From Desulfovibrio desulfuricans (GTDB lineage Bacteria > Desulfobacterota > Desulfovibrionia > Desulfovibrionales > Desulfovibrionaceae): 64,000 nucleotides of DNA. Below, in pieces: positions 9,031 to 18,342 of this stretch (the first letter of the stretch is position 1; the number at the start of each line of letters is the position of its first letter). A model generated the notes under the pieces. That model was not told the origin of the DNA and made no database searches. It worked only from the letters and a program-made list of their open reading frames with translations. Both the position numbers and the translations under genes were made by a program. The stretch spans positions 1,376,001-1,440,000 of the forward strand of contig NZ_CP036295.1 in NCBI RefSeq assembly GCF_004801255.1, in the 5' to 3' direction.

Positions 9031-10071
9031 ATGGAATTGACCGCGCAGGAAATGCTGAAAAGAGAAAAATTAAAAGAAACGAATCCGTACATATACGCAA
9101 AGATCCTCCGGCAGGAGCAGCGCTATCTCAATGGGCTTGCAGCCCCGACCATACAGTTTCAGTACGACTATACATGCAACATGCGCTGCGAGCATTGCTG
9201 CGTCAGCAAACTTGACAAAAAAGACCGTGTGCTGACGCCTGATGTTCTGAAAGATCTGGCGCGGCAGGCTGATGCGCTTGCGGTCACCCAGTTTACCATT
9301 TCTGGCGGCGAACCACTGCTTTTCAGGGACTTTGAAAAAATCGTGCAGGCCATAGGGCCGGACAGGTTTTTTATCGCCACCGATACCAACGGCTGGCTGC
9401 TCACCCCGCAAAAGGCGGCCTGGCTCAAGAATATAGGCGTGGGCAAGGTTCATATAAGCCTCGATAGCGCCCTCAAGAGCGCGCACGATGCCTTTCGCAA
9501 AACTCCGGGAGCCTATGAGCACGCCATTGCCGCCATAACAAATGCCAAAAAAGCCGGGTTAAGCGTCACGGTCAATACCGTACTTACCAAGGAGCGCGTG
9601 CATACTGACGAGTTTTTGCAGTTTCTGCAGCTTGTGGACGACCTTGGCGCGACCACGGTTCTTATGTTTGCCAAGCCCCTTGGCGAGTGGGAAGGCAATC
9701 TGGATATCCTGCTGGACGACAAGGATATTGCCTACACCAGGGAGCTTGAAAAAAAACACGCCGTCTGCTCGCACCTGACCCGCAATTATGGTTTTGATCA
9801 TGGCTGTCTGGCTGTAAAAAGAATGATTTCCATAACTCGTTACGGCGATGTGCAGCCTTGCATGTCCATACTGGTTTCTCTGGGCAATATCTTTGATGAA
9901 CCGCTGGAAACAATACTTGAACGAGGTATGCGGTCGGAGATTTTCGGCGCGTATTCGCCAACCTGCAGAGCCTGCGCCGATAAGGATTTTGTGGCCCTTT
10001 ACAACGAAAGAACGCTCGGTAAAGCCGAGCCTCTTGCCTATGCCGACTTTATTTCGAAAAATAAATCATAA
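9031..10071 (+). CDS. radical SAM protein with SPASM-like C-terminus (first)
   Basis: 346 residues. The radical SAM cluster motif CNMRCEHC supplies Cys49, Cys53 and Cys56, and ISGGEPLL is the SAM-contacting GGE motif. Late cysteines (GCLAVKRM, QPCMS, CRAC) look like a reduced SPASM/Twitch auxiliary cluster site. Such enzymes act on peptides or small molecules; nothing in the sequence names the substrate. It sits 144 nt after the NeuB-cupin gene and 11 nt before a second radical SAM gene, within a surface-sugar cluster. ATG 9031 is chosen for the GAGGA at 9018-9022; earlier in-frame starts at 9016 and 9022 overlap that site. Confidence 0.85.
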   Translation: MELTAQEMLKREKLKETNPYIYAKILRQEQRYLNGLAAPTIQFQYDYTCNMRCEHCCVSKLDKKDRVLTPDVLKDLARQADALAVTQFTISGGEPLLFRDFEKIVQAIGPDRFFIATDTNGWLLTPQKAAWLKNIGVGKVHISLDSALKSAHDAFRKTPGAYEHAIAAITNAKKAGLSVTVNTVLTKERVHTDEFLQFLQLVDDLGATTVLMFAKPLGEWEGNLDILLDDKDIAYTRELEKKHAVCSHLTRNYGFDHGCLAVKRMISITRYGDVQPCMSILVSLGNIFDEPLETILERGMRSEIFGAYSPTCRACADKDFVALYNERTLGKAEPLAYADFISKNKS

Positions 10072-10082
10072 AGAGTACTGCA

Positions 10083-11162
10083 ATGGATTCAGGAAATAAA
10101 ATTAAATTTTATGAAAGACAGGCTGGTGAGGTCATTCCAGATTCGCCAAGCTCGATTAAACGATTGAAACTGAGCGAGTCGCTGCCTCTCGACACGCCGC
10201 TTGCGGTGCATCTTTTTCCCGTTTACGCATGCAACCTGCGATGCGAGTTTTGCATCTGGGCGCTTACGGAACAGGAGCGCGGCTATCTCTCCGATGTAAA
10301 GGTCATGCCCTATGACCTGTACTGCAGGGCTATCGACGGCCTGGCGCGGTTTCCAAAAAAACTGGGGCTCTGGCGCATCGCTGGCGTGGGCGAACCCCTG
10401 ATGCACCCGCAGATCGTCGATCTTGTGCGCTATGCCCGGCAGTCTGGATACGTCGAACGGGTTGAAATTGTTACTAACGGAACATTTTTGACGCCTGAAA
10501 TGTCAAAGGGCCTTATTGATGCCGGGCTGACGCGTTTGCGCGTGTCTGTAGAGGGCAACAGCAGCGATACCTACCTTAAATACGCCAAACGCAGTATTGA
10601 CTATGACAACCTGGTCAAAAATATAGAGTACTTTTACAAAAATCGCGGCGAAACAAAAGTATATGTAAAAGTCATGGATTACATGCTGCACTCGAAGGCA
10701 GAGACAGAGGAATTCATTGCACGGTTTGAGCCCATTTCAGACGCGTTGCAGATCGAGCATCTGACCCCTGTCATTCATGGCATAGATTTTACCTCTCTGT
10801 GCGACAGTCATAGCCTGAATATACGGCAAACAGGCGGCGTTTATGACGATGTAGAGGTTTGCGCCCTGCCGTTTTATATGCTGCAGCTTAACCCGGACGG
10901 CAAGATTTTTCCCTGCTGTTCGTTTCGCGTGCCAGAACCATTGGCAAATATTAACGAAAAAAGTCTCTATGATGTGTGGAACAGCGATACGCTGCGTAAT
11001 TTTCAGCTCAATATGCTCGACGCTGGCGCGGCAGGGATGGGCGGAATATGCGAAAAATGCAATTATTTTAAATATATCATGCAGGATAGCGACAGCATCG
11101 ATGCCGCAAGGGGCGTCATCAGGCAAAAAATCCTTTCCGGATGCCGTCCATGCAAAAAGTAG
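10083..11162 (+). CDS. radical SAM/SPASM protein (second)
   Basis: 359 residues. The CNLRCEFC motif supplies Cys50, Cys54 and Cys57, and GVGEPLM is the GGE-like motif. The C-terminal third carries a SPASM-type pattern: CALPFYML, then GKIFPCC, then CEKC. This indicates at least one auxiliary [4Fe-4S] cluster, as in the dehydrogenases and maturases of this family. It differs clearly from the preceding radical SAM protein, so the two are not a recent duplication. It starts 11 nt after that gene and its 3' end overlaps the next gene by 22 nt, so co-translation is likely. The substrate is unknown; a sugar or sugar nucleotide is an inference from context. Confidence 0.86.
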   Translation: MDSGNKIKFYERQAGEVIPDSPSSIKRLKLSESLPLDTPLAVHLFPVYACNLRCEFCIWALTEQERGYLSDVKVMPYDLYCRAIDGLARFPKKLGLWRIAGVGEPLMHPQIVDLVRYARQSGYVERVEIVTNGTFLTPEMSKGLIDAGLTRLRVSVEGNSSDTYLKYAKRSIDYDNLVKNIEYFYKNRGETKVYVKVMDYMLHSKAETEEFIARFEPISDALQIEHLTPVIHGIDFTSLCDSHSLNIRQTGGVYDDVEVCALPFYMLQLNPDGKIFPCCSFRVPEPLANINEKSLYDVWNSDTLRNFQLNMLDAGAAGMGGICEKCNYFKYIMQDSDSIDAARGVIRQKILSGCRPCKK

Positions 11163-12076
11163 CCGTTACCGGGCCGACCGGCGAGATCGGCTCCGCCTTT
11201 GTGCGGTTTTGTCTGGACGCGGGGCTGCAGGTGCTCGCCATTTGCCGCCCCGGCTCGGCCCGTGCGCATGTTTTGCCAAAGCACAAAAACCTGCGCACTG
11301 TCGCCTGCGCCCTTGATCAGCTCGATTCGCTCGATGTTGCGCAGGCTGGGCAGCAGGATGTTTTTTTTCATCTTGGCTGGGCGGATACCTTTGTTTCCGC
11401 AAGCAGGAATGACCTTGTCCCGCAGCTGCTGAACGTCAAATACGCCATTGAAGCTGCGCGGCTGGCCAAACGGCTAGGGTGCGAGGCCTTTGTGGGGGCG
11501 GGCAGTCAGGCCGAGTACGGGCGCTCTGCCGTGCCTCTGCGACCCGATTCGCCCTGCCATCCCGAAAACGGTTACGGCATGGCCAAACTCTGCGCAGGGC
11601 AAATGACGCGGCTTGAGTGCCGCACGCTTGGCTTGCGCCACATCTGGCCGAGGTTTTTTAGCGTTTACGGGCCGGAAGACCGAGCGGTAGCCATGATCCC
11701 GTCCATAATCGCCAACTGTCTGGCTGGCGTCAGCCCCAAACTTACCTCTGGCGAACAGCTGTGGGATTATCTGTATAGCCGGGATGTTGCGGAGTCTTTG
11801 TACCTGATGGGACAAAAGGGCAGGGATGGGGCCATATATACTGTGGGCTGCGGTAAACCCCGGCAAATCAGGGAATATGTCGAAATAATATGCAAAATGG
11901 CTAACCCTGCCGTCAAACCTGAGTTTGGCGCCGTGCCATACGCAAAATCTCAAGTAATGTTTTTGTGCGCCGATATCGAAGCGGCGCAAAAAGATCTTGG
12001 GTGGCAACCCAATACCAGTTTTGAACAGGGCATCGCATGGACGCTCGATTGGCACAAGAACATTATAAATAAATAA
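11141..12076 (+). CDS. extended SDR, NAD-dependent sugar epimerase/dehydratase/reductase
   Basis: 311 residues of the extended short-chain dehydrogenase family. The NAD-binding glycine motif GPTGEIG is at residues 11-17, a serine-containing GAGSQAEYG segment lies near residue 120-130, and the catalytic YGMAK pair (Tyr145, Lys149) follows. SVYGPED and DYLYSRDVAE are typical of nucleotide-sugar epimerases and reductases. In a yersiniose-like pathway this could be the 4-C-branch ketone reductase (YerF role), but that is only context. The start overlaps the upstream gene by 22 nt; ATG 11150 (MQKVAVTG) is an alternative start. Confidence 0.85.
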   Translation: MPSMQKVAVTGPTGEIGSAFVRFCLDAGLQVLAICRPGSARAHVLPKHKNLRTVACALDQLDSLDVAQAGQQDVFFHLGWADTFVSASRNDLVPQLLNVKYAIEAARLAKRLGCEAFVGAGSQAEYGRSAVPLRPDSPCHPENGYGMAKLCAGQMTRLECRTLGLRHIWPRFFSVYGPEDRAVAMIPSIIANCLAGVSPKLTSGEQLWDYLYSRDVAESLYLMGQKGRDGAIYTVGCGKPRQIREYVEIICKMANPAVKPEFGAVPYAKSQVMFLCADIEAAQKDLGWQPNTSFEQGIAWTLDWHKNIINK

Positions 12077-12086
12077 TGGGTTACAT

Positions 12087-13943
12087 ATGATCAATTCATT
12101 GATTGTTATCCCAGATTACCATAATCATCATTACATCTTCCCCATGGGGATTGCATATATTCATGCCGCTCTTAAAGAAAAGAATTTTTCTGTGAGCGGT
12201 ATTAATTTGTCTGAGCTTGCCATTATTAAAGATTCGCAGTTTGCCGCCGATAAGCTCCAGAGCATTTTGGCGGAAAACAAGATTGATATTGTAATGTGCG
12301 GAGCTCTGACGACTGAGCTAAAATACATACGAAGTGTTTTTGAAACAGCAAAAAAGTTTAATCCAGACATAATAACCATCGGCGGCGGCGGTGGTTTTAC
12401 TTCCGAGCCGGTCATATTTTCTCAATTGACGGGCGTTGACTATGCCGTCCTTGGCGAAGGTGAAGTAACTATCTGTCAACTTGTTGATGCCATAGAAAAC
12501 AACAAGGATGTTTCGTCGATAAATGGAATAGTGTATCGCCAGGGCGACGAATATATCCTGACGGGCAATCCCGGCAGCATCAAGGACATCAATTCCATAC
12601 CCTTGCCCGATTACAGCGGATTTGAGTTTGAGCGTTACCTTGAACGCAATCCTTCCATGCCCATGATACTCGCGCGGTCATGTCCGTATCGTTGCCGGTT
12701 TTGTTTTCATCCAAGTGGCAACAAATACAGACAGCGCGATTTCAAGCTTTTTTTTGAAGAGCTTAAAATCTGGATTAAACAGTACAATATTTCATCCATC
12801 TCTTTGGTGGACGAGTTGTTTTGCTCCACAAAGCAAAAAATCAAGGATTTTTGCGAAATGCTGACGCCCTACGGCGTCAACTGGACCTGCCAGATGCGTG
12901 TGGAGACTGCGGACGTGGATGTCCTGCAGCTGATGAAGGGGTCTGGCTGCACGGAAATCAGCTACGGTTTTGAAAGCCATTGTCAGCGAATTTTGGATCA
13001 TATGGGCAAGGGCATCAAATGCGCGCAGATCGATCGGGCCGCCCAGGTTACCTACGACGTGGGCCTGGCCATTCAGGGCAACTTTATTTTTGGCGATGAG
13101 CTTGAAGACTGGGCAAGCGTTATGGAAACCTTGCAATGGTGGTACGATCACCGTCACTACGGCATCAATCTTGGGTTTATCATGGTTTACCCAGGTACAG
13201 GCTACTACAAAAGCTCTGTTGAACGCGGGCTGATAAAGGACAAAAAGGGTTACATCGAAGCTGGCTGCCAGTTGATCAACATGTCCAGAATGACCAATTT
13301 TGAAGTGATCAGACTTCAGGCGCTAGAATGGTTTGTGAGTGACAACTACTTGGGCGCAACCAATGTGGCGACTGTTATGGAGAGCAGTTACATTGATGAT
13401 TTGATGTCTTACAGACTAAGCATTAAATGCGCACATTGTGGAGAAGTTTTTTATGCTGATGTTTATAAAGACATTGCAGAAAGAAAACTGTTCAGAGTTT
13501 GCTGCTCTCAATGTGGTCGTCGTAATCAGCTCTCGCTGATCGAATCAGACAATAATTGTAAATTTGATTTGTCTTCAATTGAAAAATATATGGACATCGC
13601 ATTTAAGATGCGTTGTGGCTACGTTACAAAATGTATTGAATATTTACGTTCAAAATTTAAGCGCATTGGTGTATATGGTGCAGGTGGTAATGGTAACCTG
13701 TTCTTAACGCTGCTTGAGAGTGCCAATACAGACATACAGGTTGCCTATGTTGCTGACAGGGATGCGCAAAAGCTGGATGTGTTTAAAAATCGCTACCATG
13801 TTACTAGTGTCGACTCTTTGGCCGACTATAATGTAGATGCAATTATTGTTACACCTCTCAGTTTTACACATGAGATTGTGACATTTATAAATAATAGTTG
13901 TCCTGAATCACAGACAGTGTGTTTGCAGGACTTTGCAGAATAA
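12087..13943 (+). CDS. B12-binding-type radical SAM protein with zinc ribbon and C-terminal Rossmann module
   Basis: 618 residues in four parts. Residues 1-150 resemble the cobalamin-binding domain of class B radical SAM enzymes. The radical SAM core has CPYRCRFC (Cys199, Cys203, Cys206). A four-cysteine ribbon follows (Cys448/451 and Cys473/476). The C-terminal 90 residues form a Rossmann-like unit beginning RIGVYGAGGNGN at about 525, a type also seen at the end of sugar C-methyltransferases. C- or P-methylation by methylcobalamin is one option for this family, but ring rearrangements are also known. The base composition of its last third is clearly AT-richer than that of the flanking genes, suggesting acquisition by transfer. 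Confidence 0.82.
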   Translation: MINSLIVIPDYHNHHYIFPMGIAYIHAALKEKNFSVSGINLSELAIIKDSQFAADKLQSILAENKIDIVMCGALTTELKYIRSVFETAKKFNPDIITIGGGGGFTSEPVIFSQLTGVDYAVLGEGEVTICQLVDAIENNKDVSSINGIVYRQGDEYILTGNPGSIKDINSIPLPDYSGFEFERYLERNPSMPMILARSCPYRCRFCFHPSGNKYRQRDFKLFFEELKIWIKQYNISSISLVDELFCSTKQKIKDFCEMLTPYGVNWTCQMRVETADVDVLQLMKGSGCTEISYGFESHCQRILDHMGKGIKCAQIDRAAQVTYDVGLAIQGNFIFGDELEDWASVMETLQWWYDHRHYGINLGFIMVYPGTGYYKSSVERGLIKDKKGYIEAGCQLINMSRMTNFEVIRLQALEWFVSDNYLGATNVATVMESSYIDDLMSYRLSIKCAHCGEVFYADVYKDIAERKLFRVCCSQCGRRNQLSLIESDNNCKFDLSSIEKYMDIAFKMRCGYVTKCIEYLRSKFKRIGVYGAGGNGNLFLTLLESANTDIQVAYVADRDAQKLDVFKNRYHVTSVDSLADYNVDAIIVTPLSFTHEIVTFINNSCPESQTVCLQDFAE

Positions 13944-13961
13944 TCATTTTAGGAGTGATTC

Positions 13962-15713
13962 ATGAAGATCGCCCTCATTATTCCTTCTTATAAGCATACG
14001 CTCATACTTGAAGAATTATTGATTGTCAGATTAAAAATGTGGCGGAAGCACGGTATTGATGTTTATATTTATGATTCAAGCAATATATTGAATACAAAAA
14101 AATTTGTGGAACGCAAAATTGCATCTGGATTTGACAACCTGTTTTACAGACAGTTGCCCTGTACACTACATGGTAATGAAAAAGTATATATTGCTATTGC
14201 GCAAATTCTTGATATGGGCGTGTACGACTATATATGGATTTGCAGCGACGGTATTTCGTGGAACTCTGACGCGTTACTTGAAGTAGAAAGGTTTGCGCAA
14301 CAGCAGACTGACATGATTATTCTTTCTACAAGAGACAGGGGTAATGTCGGTCTAAAAACATATGCCAGCGCCAACGACGTTTTTAATGACCTCGCCTGGC
14401 ATCTTACGCTTATGGGCTCCATTATAGCCCGTTGCGACAGCCTGCTCAAGGATGTCGATTTTGACTATCTGCGAAAAAAATACATGACAGATTTGTGCTC
14501 GGCCTTTTCGCATGTGGGGCTTTATCTGGAGCAGGCAGCCAAACTCGACAGGTTCAGTGCTGTCCATTTGCCTCCCTATCGGTCCAGATTTCGCAACAGC
14601 CCCATAAAATCCGCCTCGGGGTGGTACAAAAACCGGTTTCATGTCTGGGCCAAGTGCTGGACAAAAACGGTGCTCCGCCTGCCCCGGTGTTTTGCAAACA
14701 AACAGGCTGCCATCTGCACCAACGGCGAGCGCTCGGGCGTGCTGCGCGAAGAAAGTTTGTGCTGGTCCAGAGCTCGCGGCGTGCTGAACCTGGTTGTATT
14801 TTTGTCGTATCTTACGCGCTGGAAGCGCATTACCGAGTACCCCGCATGGCGCATTGGCTGCCTGTCGGTTACCCCGCGTTTTATTGCCAGGCTGCTGCCC
14901 GCCTGGCGAAAAAAGTGCGAAACTTTTGCGCGCTACAAGGAACTGACCGCGTTTTTGGACCGCCACAAAAAAATCGCCATTTATGGTACCGGAGCGGCAG
15001 CCCTCAGCAGCGCCGCCCTGCTGTCCCTTTGCGGGCGTTCGTTTGACTGCTTTTTGGACTACGCCAATGCGGCGGGCAACAGTTGCAGCGAGGTCTACCC
15101 CTGCAGGGTCATGCCGCTTGAAGATTTGATAAATGCCCCGGACAGGCAGGATTATGGCGTTCTCATCGCTCTTGATGATGCGGATATTCCCTCTGGTCTC
15201 GACGCGCTGAGGGCGTCAGACATCGGGCGGGAGGCCCTTGGATTGAGCGGTTGCTCAGCCATGGATGAAACCATGGCTGACCTGTACGCATGGCAAAACC
15301 GGCTGCCAGAAAAATCCTGGAAGCCCCTGTTCAAGTATTATTTTACCTCGATACGCGAGCGCTTTCAGCTGTTTTTGGTGAAGCGCAAGATTTGTTGCGC
15401 CATTAAGGGCGCGGCAAAGCGTCGCAAACGGCTGGCCATCCTGGGCGCTGGCGAGCAGGGCGCGCTGGCCTCGGCCATACTTGACTTTTCAGGTCTCGAG
15501 TTTGACTATTTTATCGACATGACAGGCGATTACCCTTCAGATACGTACTGTGGACACCCTGTTTTGCAGTATGCAGATTTTGAAGCGTACAGTCAGAAAA
15601 ATTCTTTTTGCCTGCTTGATCCGTGTAATCAGGCTGCCTGGAGTGGTTTTGACTTTGGTAAAACCCGCGTTTTCAACATGCATCACCTCATTTGCAGCCT
15701 GTTAAAGGTGTAG
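13962..15713 (+). CDS. glycosyltransferase-like protein with two C-terminal Rossmann modules
   Basis: 583 residues. The first 200 resemble a GT-A glycosyltransferase: IALIIPSYKH at the start and YDYIWICSDGISW near residue 90, in place of a clear DXD. The middle is a helical, basic linker. Two similar Rossmann-type units follow, KKIAIYGTGAAA near residue 338 and KRLAILGAGEQG near residue 487, each ending in an acidic FLD/FID strand. They match the module at the end of the preceding radical SAM protein. The first 400 nt are AT-rich and the rest GC-rich, so the gene may be a mosaic. Transferase activity is inferred, not shown. Confidence 0.62.
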   Translation: MKIALIIPSYKHTLILEELLIVRLKMWRKHGIDVYIYDSSNILNTKKFVERKIASGFDNLFYRQLPCTLHGNEKVYIAIAQILDMGVYDYIWICSDGISWNSDALLEVERFAQQQTDMIILSTRDRGNVGLKTYASANDVFNDLAWHLTLMGSIIARCDSLLKDVDFDYLRKKYMTDLCSAFSHVGLYLEQAAKLDRFSAVHLPPYRSRFRNSPIKSASGWYKNRFHVWAKCWTKTVLRLPRCFANKQAAICTNGERSGVLREESLCWSRARGVLNLVVFLSYLTRWKRITEYPAWRIGCLSVTPRFIARLLPAWRKKCETFARYKELTAFLDRHKKIAIYGTGAAALSSAALLSLCGRSFDCFLDYANAAGNSCSEVYPCRVMPLEDLINAPDRQDYGVLIALDDADIPSGLDALRASDIGREALGLSGCSAMDETMADLYAWQNRLPEKSWKPLFKYYFTSIRERFQLFLVKRKICCAIKGAAKRRKRLAILGAGEQGALASAILDFSGLEFDYFIDMTGDYPSDTYCGHPVLQYADFEAYSQKNSFCLLDPCNQAAWSGFDFGKTRVFNMHHLICSLLKV

Positions 15714-15741
15714 ACTTGCCTTGGAACCGGTTGGAGGGCAA

Positions 15742-16860
15742 ATGGATCAGTTGAGTTCCTTTACCGGTATATATGCCGGGCGACGGGTGCTGGTGACGGG
15801 CAGCAGCGGGTTTAAGGGCTCGTGGCTTACGCTGTGGCTGCAAGGCTTGGGCGCGCGCGTTTTGGGTCTGGCGCTCGACCCGCCCAGTACGCCTTCCATG
15901 CATGAGGAGCTGGCCCTTGGCGGCATCGTCGCCGCAGAGCACGCTTCCATCACAGACTTTGCGCGCCTGCAGGCCATAATGAAGGACTTTCAGCCAGAGA
16001 TCGTCTTTCATCTGGCAGCCCAGGCACTTGTGCGCGAATCGTACGCGCATCCGCTGGAGACCCTGCAAACCAATATCATGGGCACTGCCCATGTGCTTGA
16101 AGCAAGCCGCCATGTACCGTCACTGCGGGCGGTTGTTATTGTCACCAGCGACAAGTGCTACCGCAATAACGAATGGGTATGGGGATACCGTGAAAACGAC
16201 CCCATGGGCGGCCACGACCCATACAGCGCAAGCAAGGGCTGCGCTGAGCTGATAACAGCCTCGTATATCAAATCATTTTTTCCTGCCGACAGGTATGGTC
16301 AAGACCATCAGGTGGCCGTGGCTTCCGCCAGGGCGGGCAATGCCATAGGCGGTGGCGACTGGGGCAAGGACAGGCTGATACCCGACTGCTTTCGCGCGCT
16401 GCATGCAGGGCAACCCATCGTGATCCGTTATCCTCAGGCGGTACGGCCCTGGCAGCATGTTTTGGAGTGCCTGAGCGGGTATTTGCAGCTGGGTTGCCGT
16501 CTGCTGGAGCATGGCCCCAGTTATGGCTGCGGCTGGAACTTTGCCCCCATAGATATGGGCGATGTCTGGCCGGTGGAGCGGGTGGTGCGCTACATCTGCA
16601 CCTTGTGGAAGGACGGGCGGTATGAAGTGCAGCAAGGCAACCAGCCGCATGAGGCCAACATGCTGTGTCTTGACTGCACCAAGGCCAACATAGAGCTTGG
16701 CTGGCGGCCCCGCTACAAGGTGGCTGAAGCCCTGCGTGTAACCACCGCGTGGTATCAGGCCTGGGCTGCAAGCCGGGATGCGGCCCATATGCGGGCATTT
16801 ACCCAGGAGCAGATAACGGCCTACACCCAGCGCCAGCTCCCGCAGGAAGACGAACTGTAA
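15742..16860 (+). CDS. rfbG: CDP-glucose 4,6-dehydratase
   Basis: 372 residues of the extended SDR family. The glycine motif TGSSGFKGSW is at about residues 20-29, and the catalytic Tyr161-Lys165 pair is in YSASK. The family-specific strings TSDKCYRN, AGNAIGGGDW and RPWQHVLE are all present and separate it from dTDP-glucose dehydratases. It converts CDP-glucose to CDP-4-keto-6-deoxyglucose, the substrate of RfbH at the other end of this cluster. The glucose-1-phosphate cytidylyltransferase (RfbF) is not in the window. ATG 15742 is chosen because GGAGGG lies 4 nt upstream; an in-frame TTG at 15721 is unlikely. Confidence 0.95.
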   Translation: MDQLSSFTGIYAGRRVLVTGSSGFKGSWLTLWLQGLGARVLGLALDPPSTPSMHEELALGGIVAAEHASITDFARLQAIMKDFQPEIVFHLAAQALVRESYAHPLETLQTNIMGTAHVLEASRHVPSLRAVVIVTSDKCYRNNEWVWGYRENDPMGGHDPYSASKGCAELITASYIKSFFPADRYGQDHQVAVASARAGNAIGGGDWGKDRLIPDCFRALHAGQPIVIRYPQAVRPWQHVLECLSGYLQLGCRLLEHGPSYGCGWNFAPIDMGDVWPVERVVRYICTLWKDGRYEVQQGNQPHEANMLCLDCTKANIELGWRPRYKVAEALRVTTAWYQAWAASRDAAHMRAFTQEQITAYTQRQLPQEDEL

Positions 16861-16887
16861 TCGCTGTTGCAGCCAAAGCTCTCAACC

Positions 16888-18342
16888 ATGGACAAACGCT
16901 ATATTATCTGGGCGCCGGCCCTGACCAGAAGCGCAGGCACAAAGGCGCTGTATGCGCTCTATGGCAAGCTGCGCGACAAGGGCTGCACAGCCCTGCTTTT
17001 TTGCCCCGAAGAACATCGCGAAGAATACGAATATATAGATGTTCTTGATGAACATACCTTACGTAACGATATCGTGGTGTACCCGGAGATCGTGTGGGGC
17101 AACCCTTTGCGTTTCAGTAATGTCGTCAGGTTTGTTTTTTATTTCCCGGGCAGGCTGGCAGGCGAGCCGCAATTTCACCACAGTGAAATGGTCTTTACCT
17201 GGTGGGTTGGTTATTTTGATGCGCCAGTGCTGCACTGGCCAACCCTTGATACTTCGCTTTTTTATGACGAAAACCTCCCCAGGACGCATAACTGTTATTT
17301 TTTGAATAAAAAATATGACAACATGAAGCTCATTGATGCGCTTGATGGCGCTATCGAAATTACCATGTCCTATCCCGCGAGCAGGGTGGAATTGGCGCAG
17401 TTATTAAAAACAACCAAGATATTATACACCTTTGACCGGTACTCGCTGCTCAATGACGAGGCTTACGCCTGCGGGGCGGAAGTCTGCCTGGTGCAGGACG
17501 GCGAGCTTGTGCCCTATCGCTCCGATCCCTATATCGACGTTGCCGAGGCGGAAACCCAGCTCGTCAGCTTTATTGCCGCCACCCAGGCTATGAACTACGT
17601 CGGCGAGCTGCAGGACGACACGCCGTTTCTGGATAAGTTTGGCGGCCTCAATTACAAAACTGCCATGCGGTGCGCCGCCTGCGGCGCCTGGGAGCAGGCC
17701 TTGACGTTTGCGCACAAGGCTTTTTGCGGCCGGCCGCTGCTCAGGCCTGCGCTTGTCGATGCAGGCAGCGAAACCCCTGCGTCGCCTGCCGGGCATGATG
17801 ATGTGCCGGGCCCCAAATGGCGTATGTTGCTTGAAAAATATTCCGCGTTTGTGCAGCGCAAGCAGTTTGGTCAGGCGGACGCCGTACTGTACGAGGGCAT
17901 GATGTCGGCCATTGCCGACAACAGGCGCGAGGTTTTTGCCCTGCTGGCTGCCCTGCGAAGCGTGCTGCGCGAAAATCGTGGGCAGGGCAGGGCTTCGCTT
18001 CGGTACGCCGAGCTGGCTTTGCTGGCAGACCCGCTTAACGCAATGGCATCGCAGATGTGCGTTTATCAGTATCTTGCCGAGGGCAAGGTCAATCTGGCGG
18101 TCATGACCGCCTGCCGCATGTGTTGTCTGTTTTTGAAACCGCTAGTGTTTGAGAGGGCGTTTTTTGGCACGGCCCTGCTTGGCCTTGTTGTTGCGCAATC
18201 CGGGCAATCGCCGCTGCAGCTTGCTGCCAAAATGCCCCAGATTATGCAAGCCGCTATGGATGCCGTAAAAAAGCAGGTTGCCTCGCCCACCTCGCCGCGC
18301 GAGTGGGGGGCAAAACTGGCGGAAGCGGAGCAGAGTCTGTAA
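16888..18342 (+). CDS. glycosyltransferase-like protein with helical repeat C-terminus
   Basis: 484 residues from ATG 16888 (a TTG at 16867 is possible; neither has a good ribosome site). The first 240 residues look like a degenerate GT-B half: IIWAPALTRSAGTKALY at the start, then alternating strands and YTFDRYSLLNDEAYACGAEVCLV, which resembles the donor-site region of such transferases. The last 200 residues are helical with a TPR-like pattern (ALYEGMMSAIADN, SLRYAELALLADPLNAMA). It is the last gene of the cluster, 27 nt after rfbG. No confident family name can be given. Confidence 0.6.
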   Translation: MDKRYIIWAPALTRSAGTKALYALYGKLRDKGCTALLFCPEEHREEYEYIDVLDEHTLRNDIVVYPEIVWGNPLRFSNVVRFVFYFPGRLAGEPQFHHSEMVFTWWVGYFDAPVLHWPTLDTSLFYDENLPRTHNCYFLNKKYDNMKLIDALDGAIEITMSYPASRVELAQLLKTTKILYTFDRYSLLNDEAYACGAEVCLVQDGELVPYRSDPYIDVAEAETQLVSFIAATQAMNYVGELQDDTPFLDKFGGLNYKTAMRCAACGAWEQALTFAHKAFCGRPLLRPALVDAGSETPASPAGHDDVPGPKWRMLLEKYSAFVQRKQFGQADAVLYEGMMSAIADNRREVFALLAALRSVLRENRGQGRASLRYAELALLADPLNAMASQMCVYQYLAEGKVNLAVMTACRMCCLFLKPLVFERAFFGTALLGLVVAQSGQSPLQLAAKMPQIMQAAMDAVKKQVASPTSPREWGAKLAEAEQSL

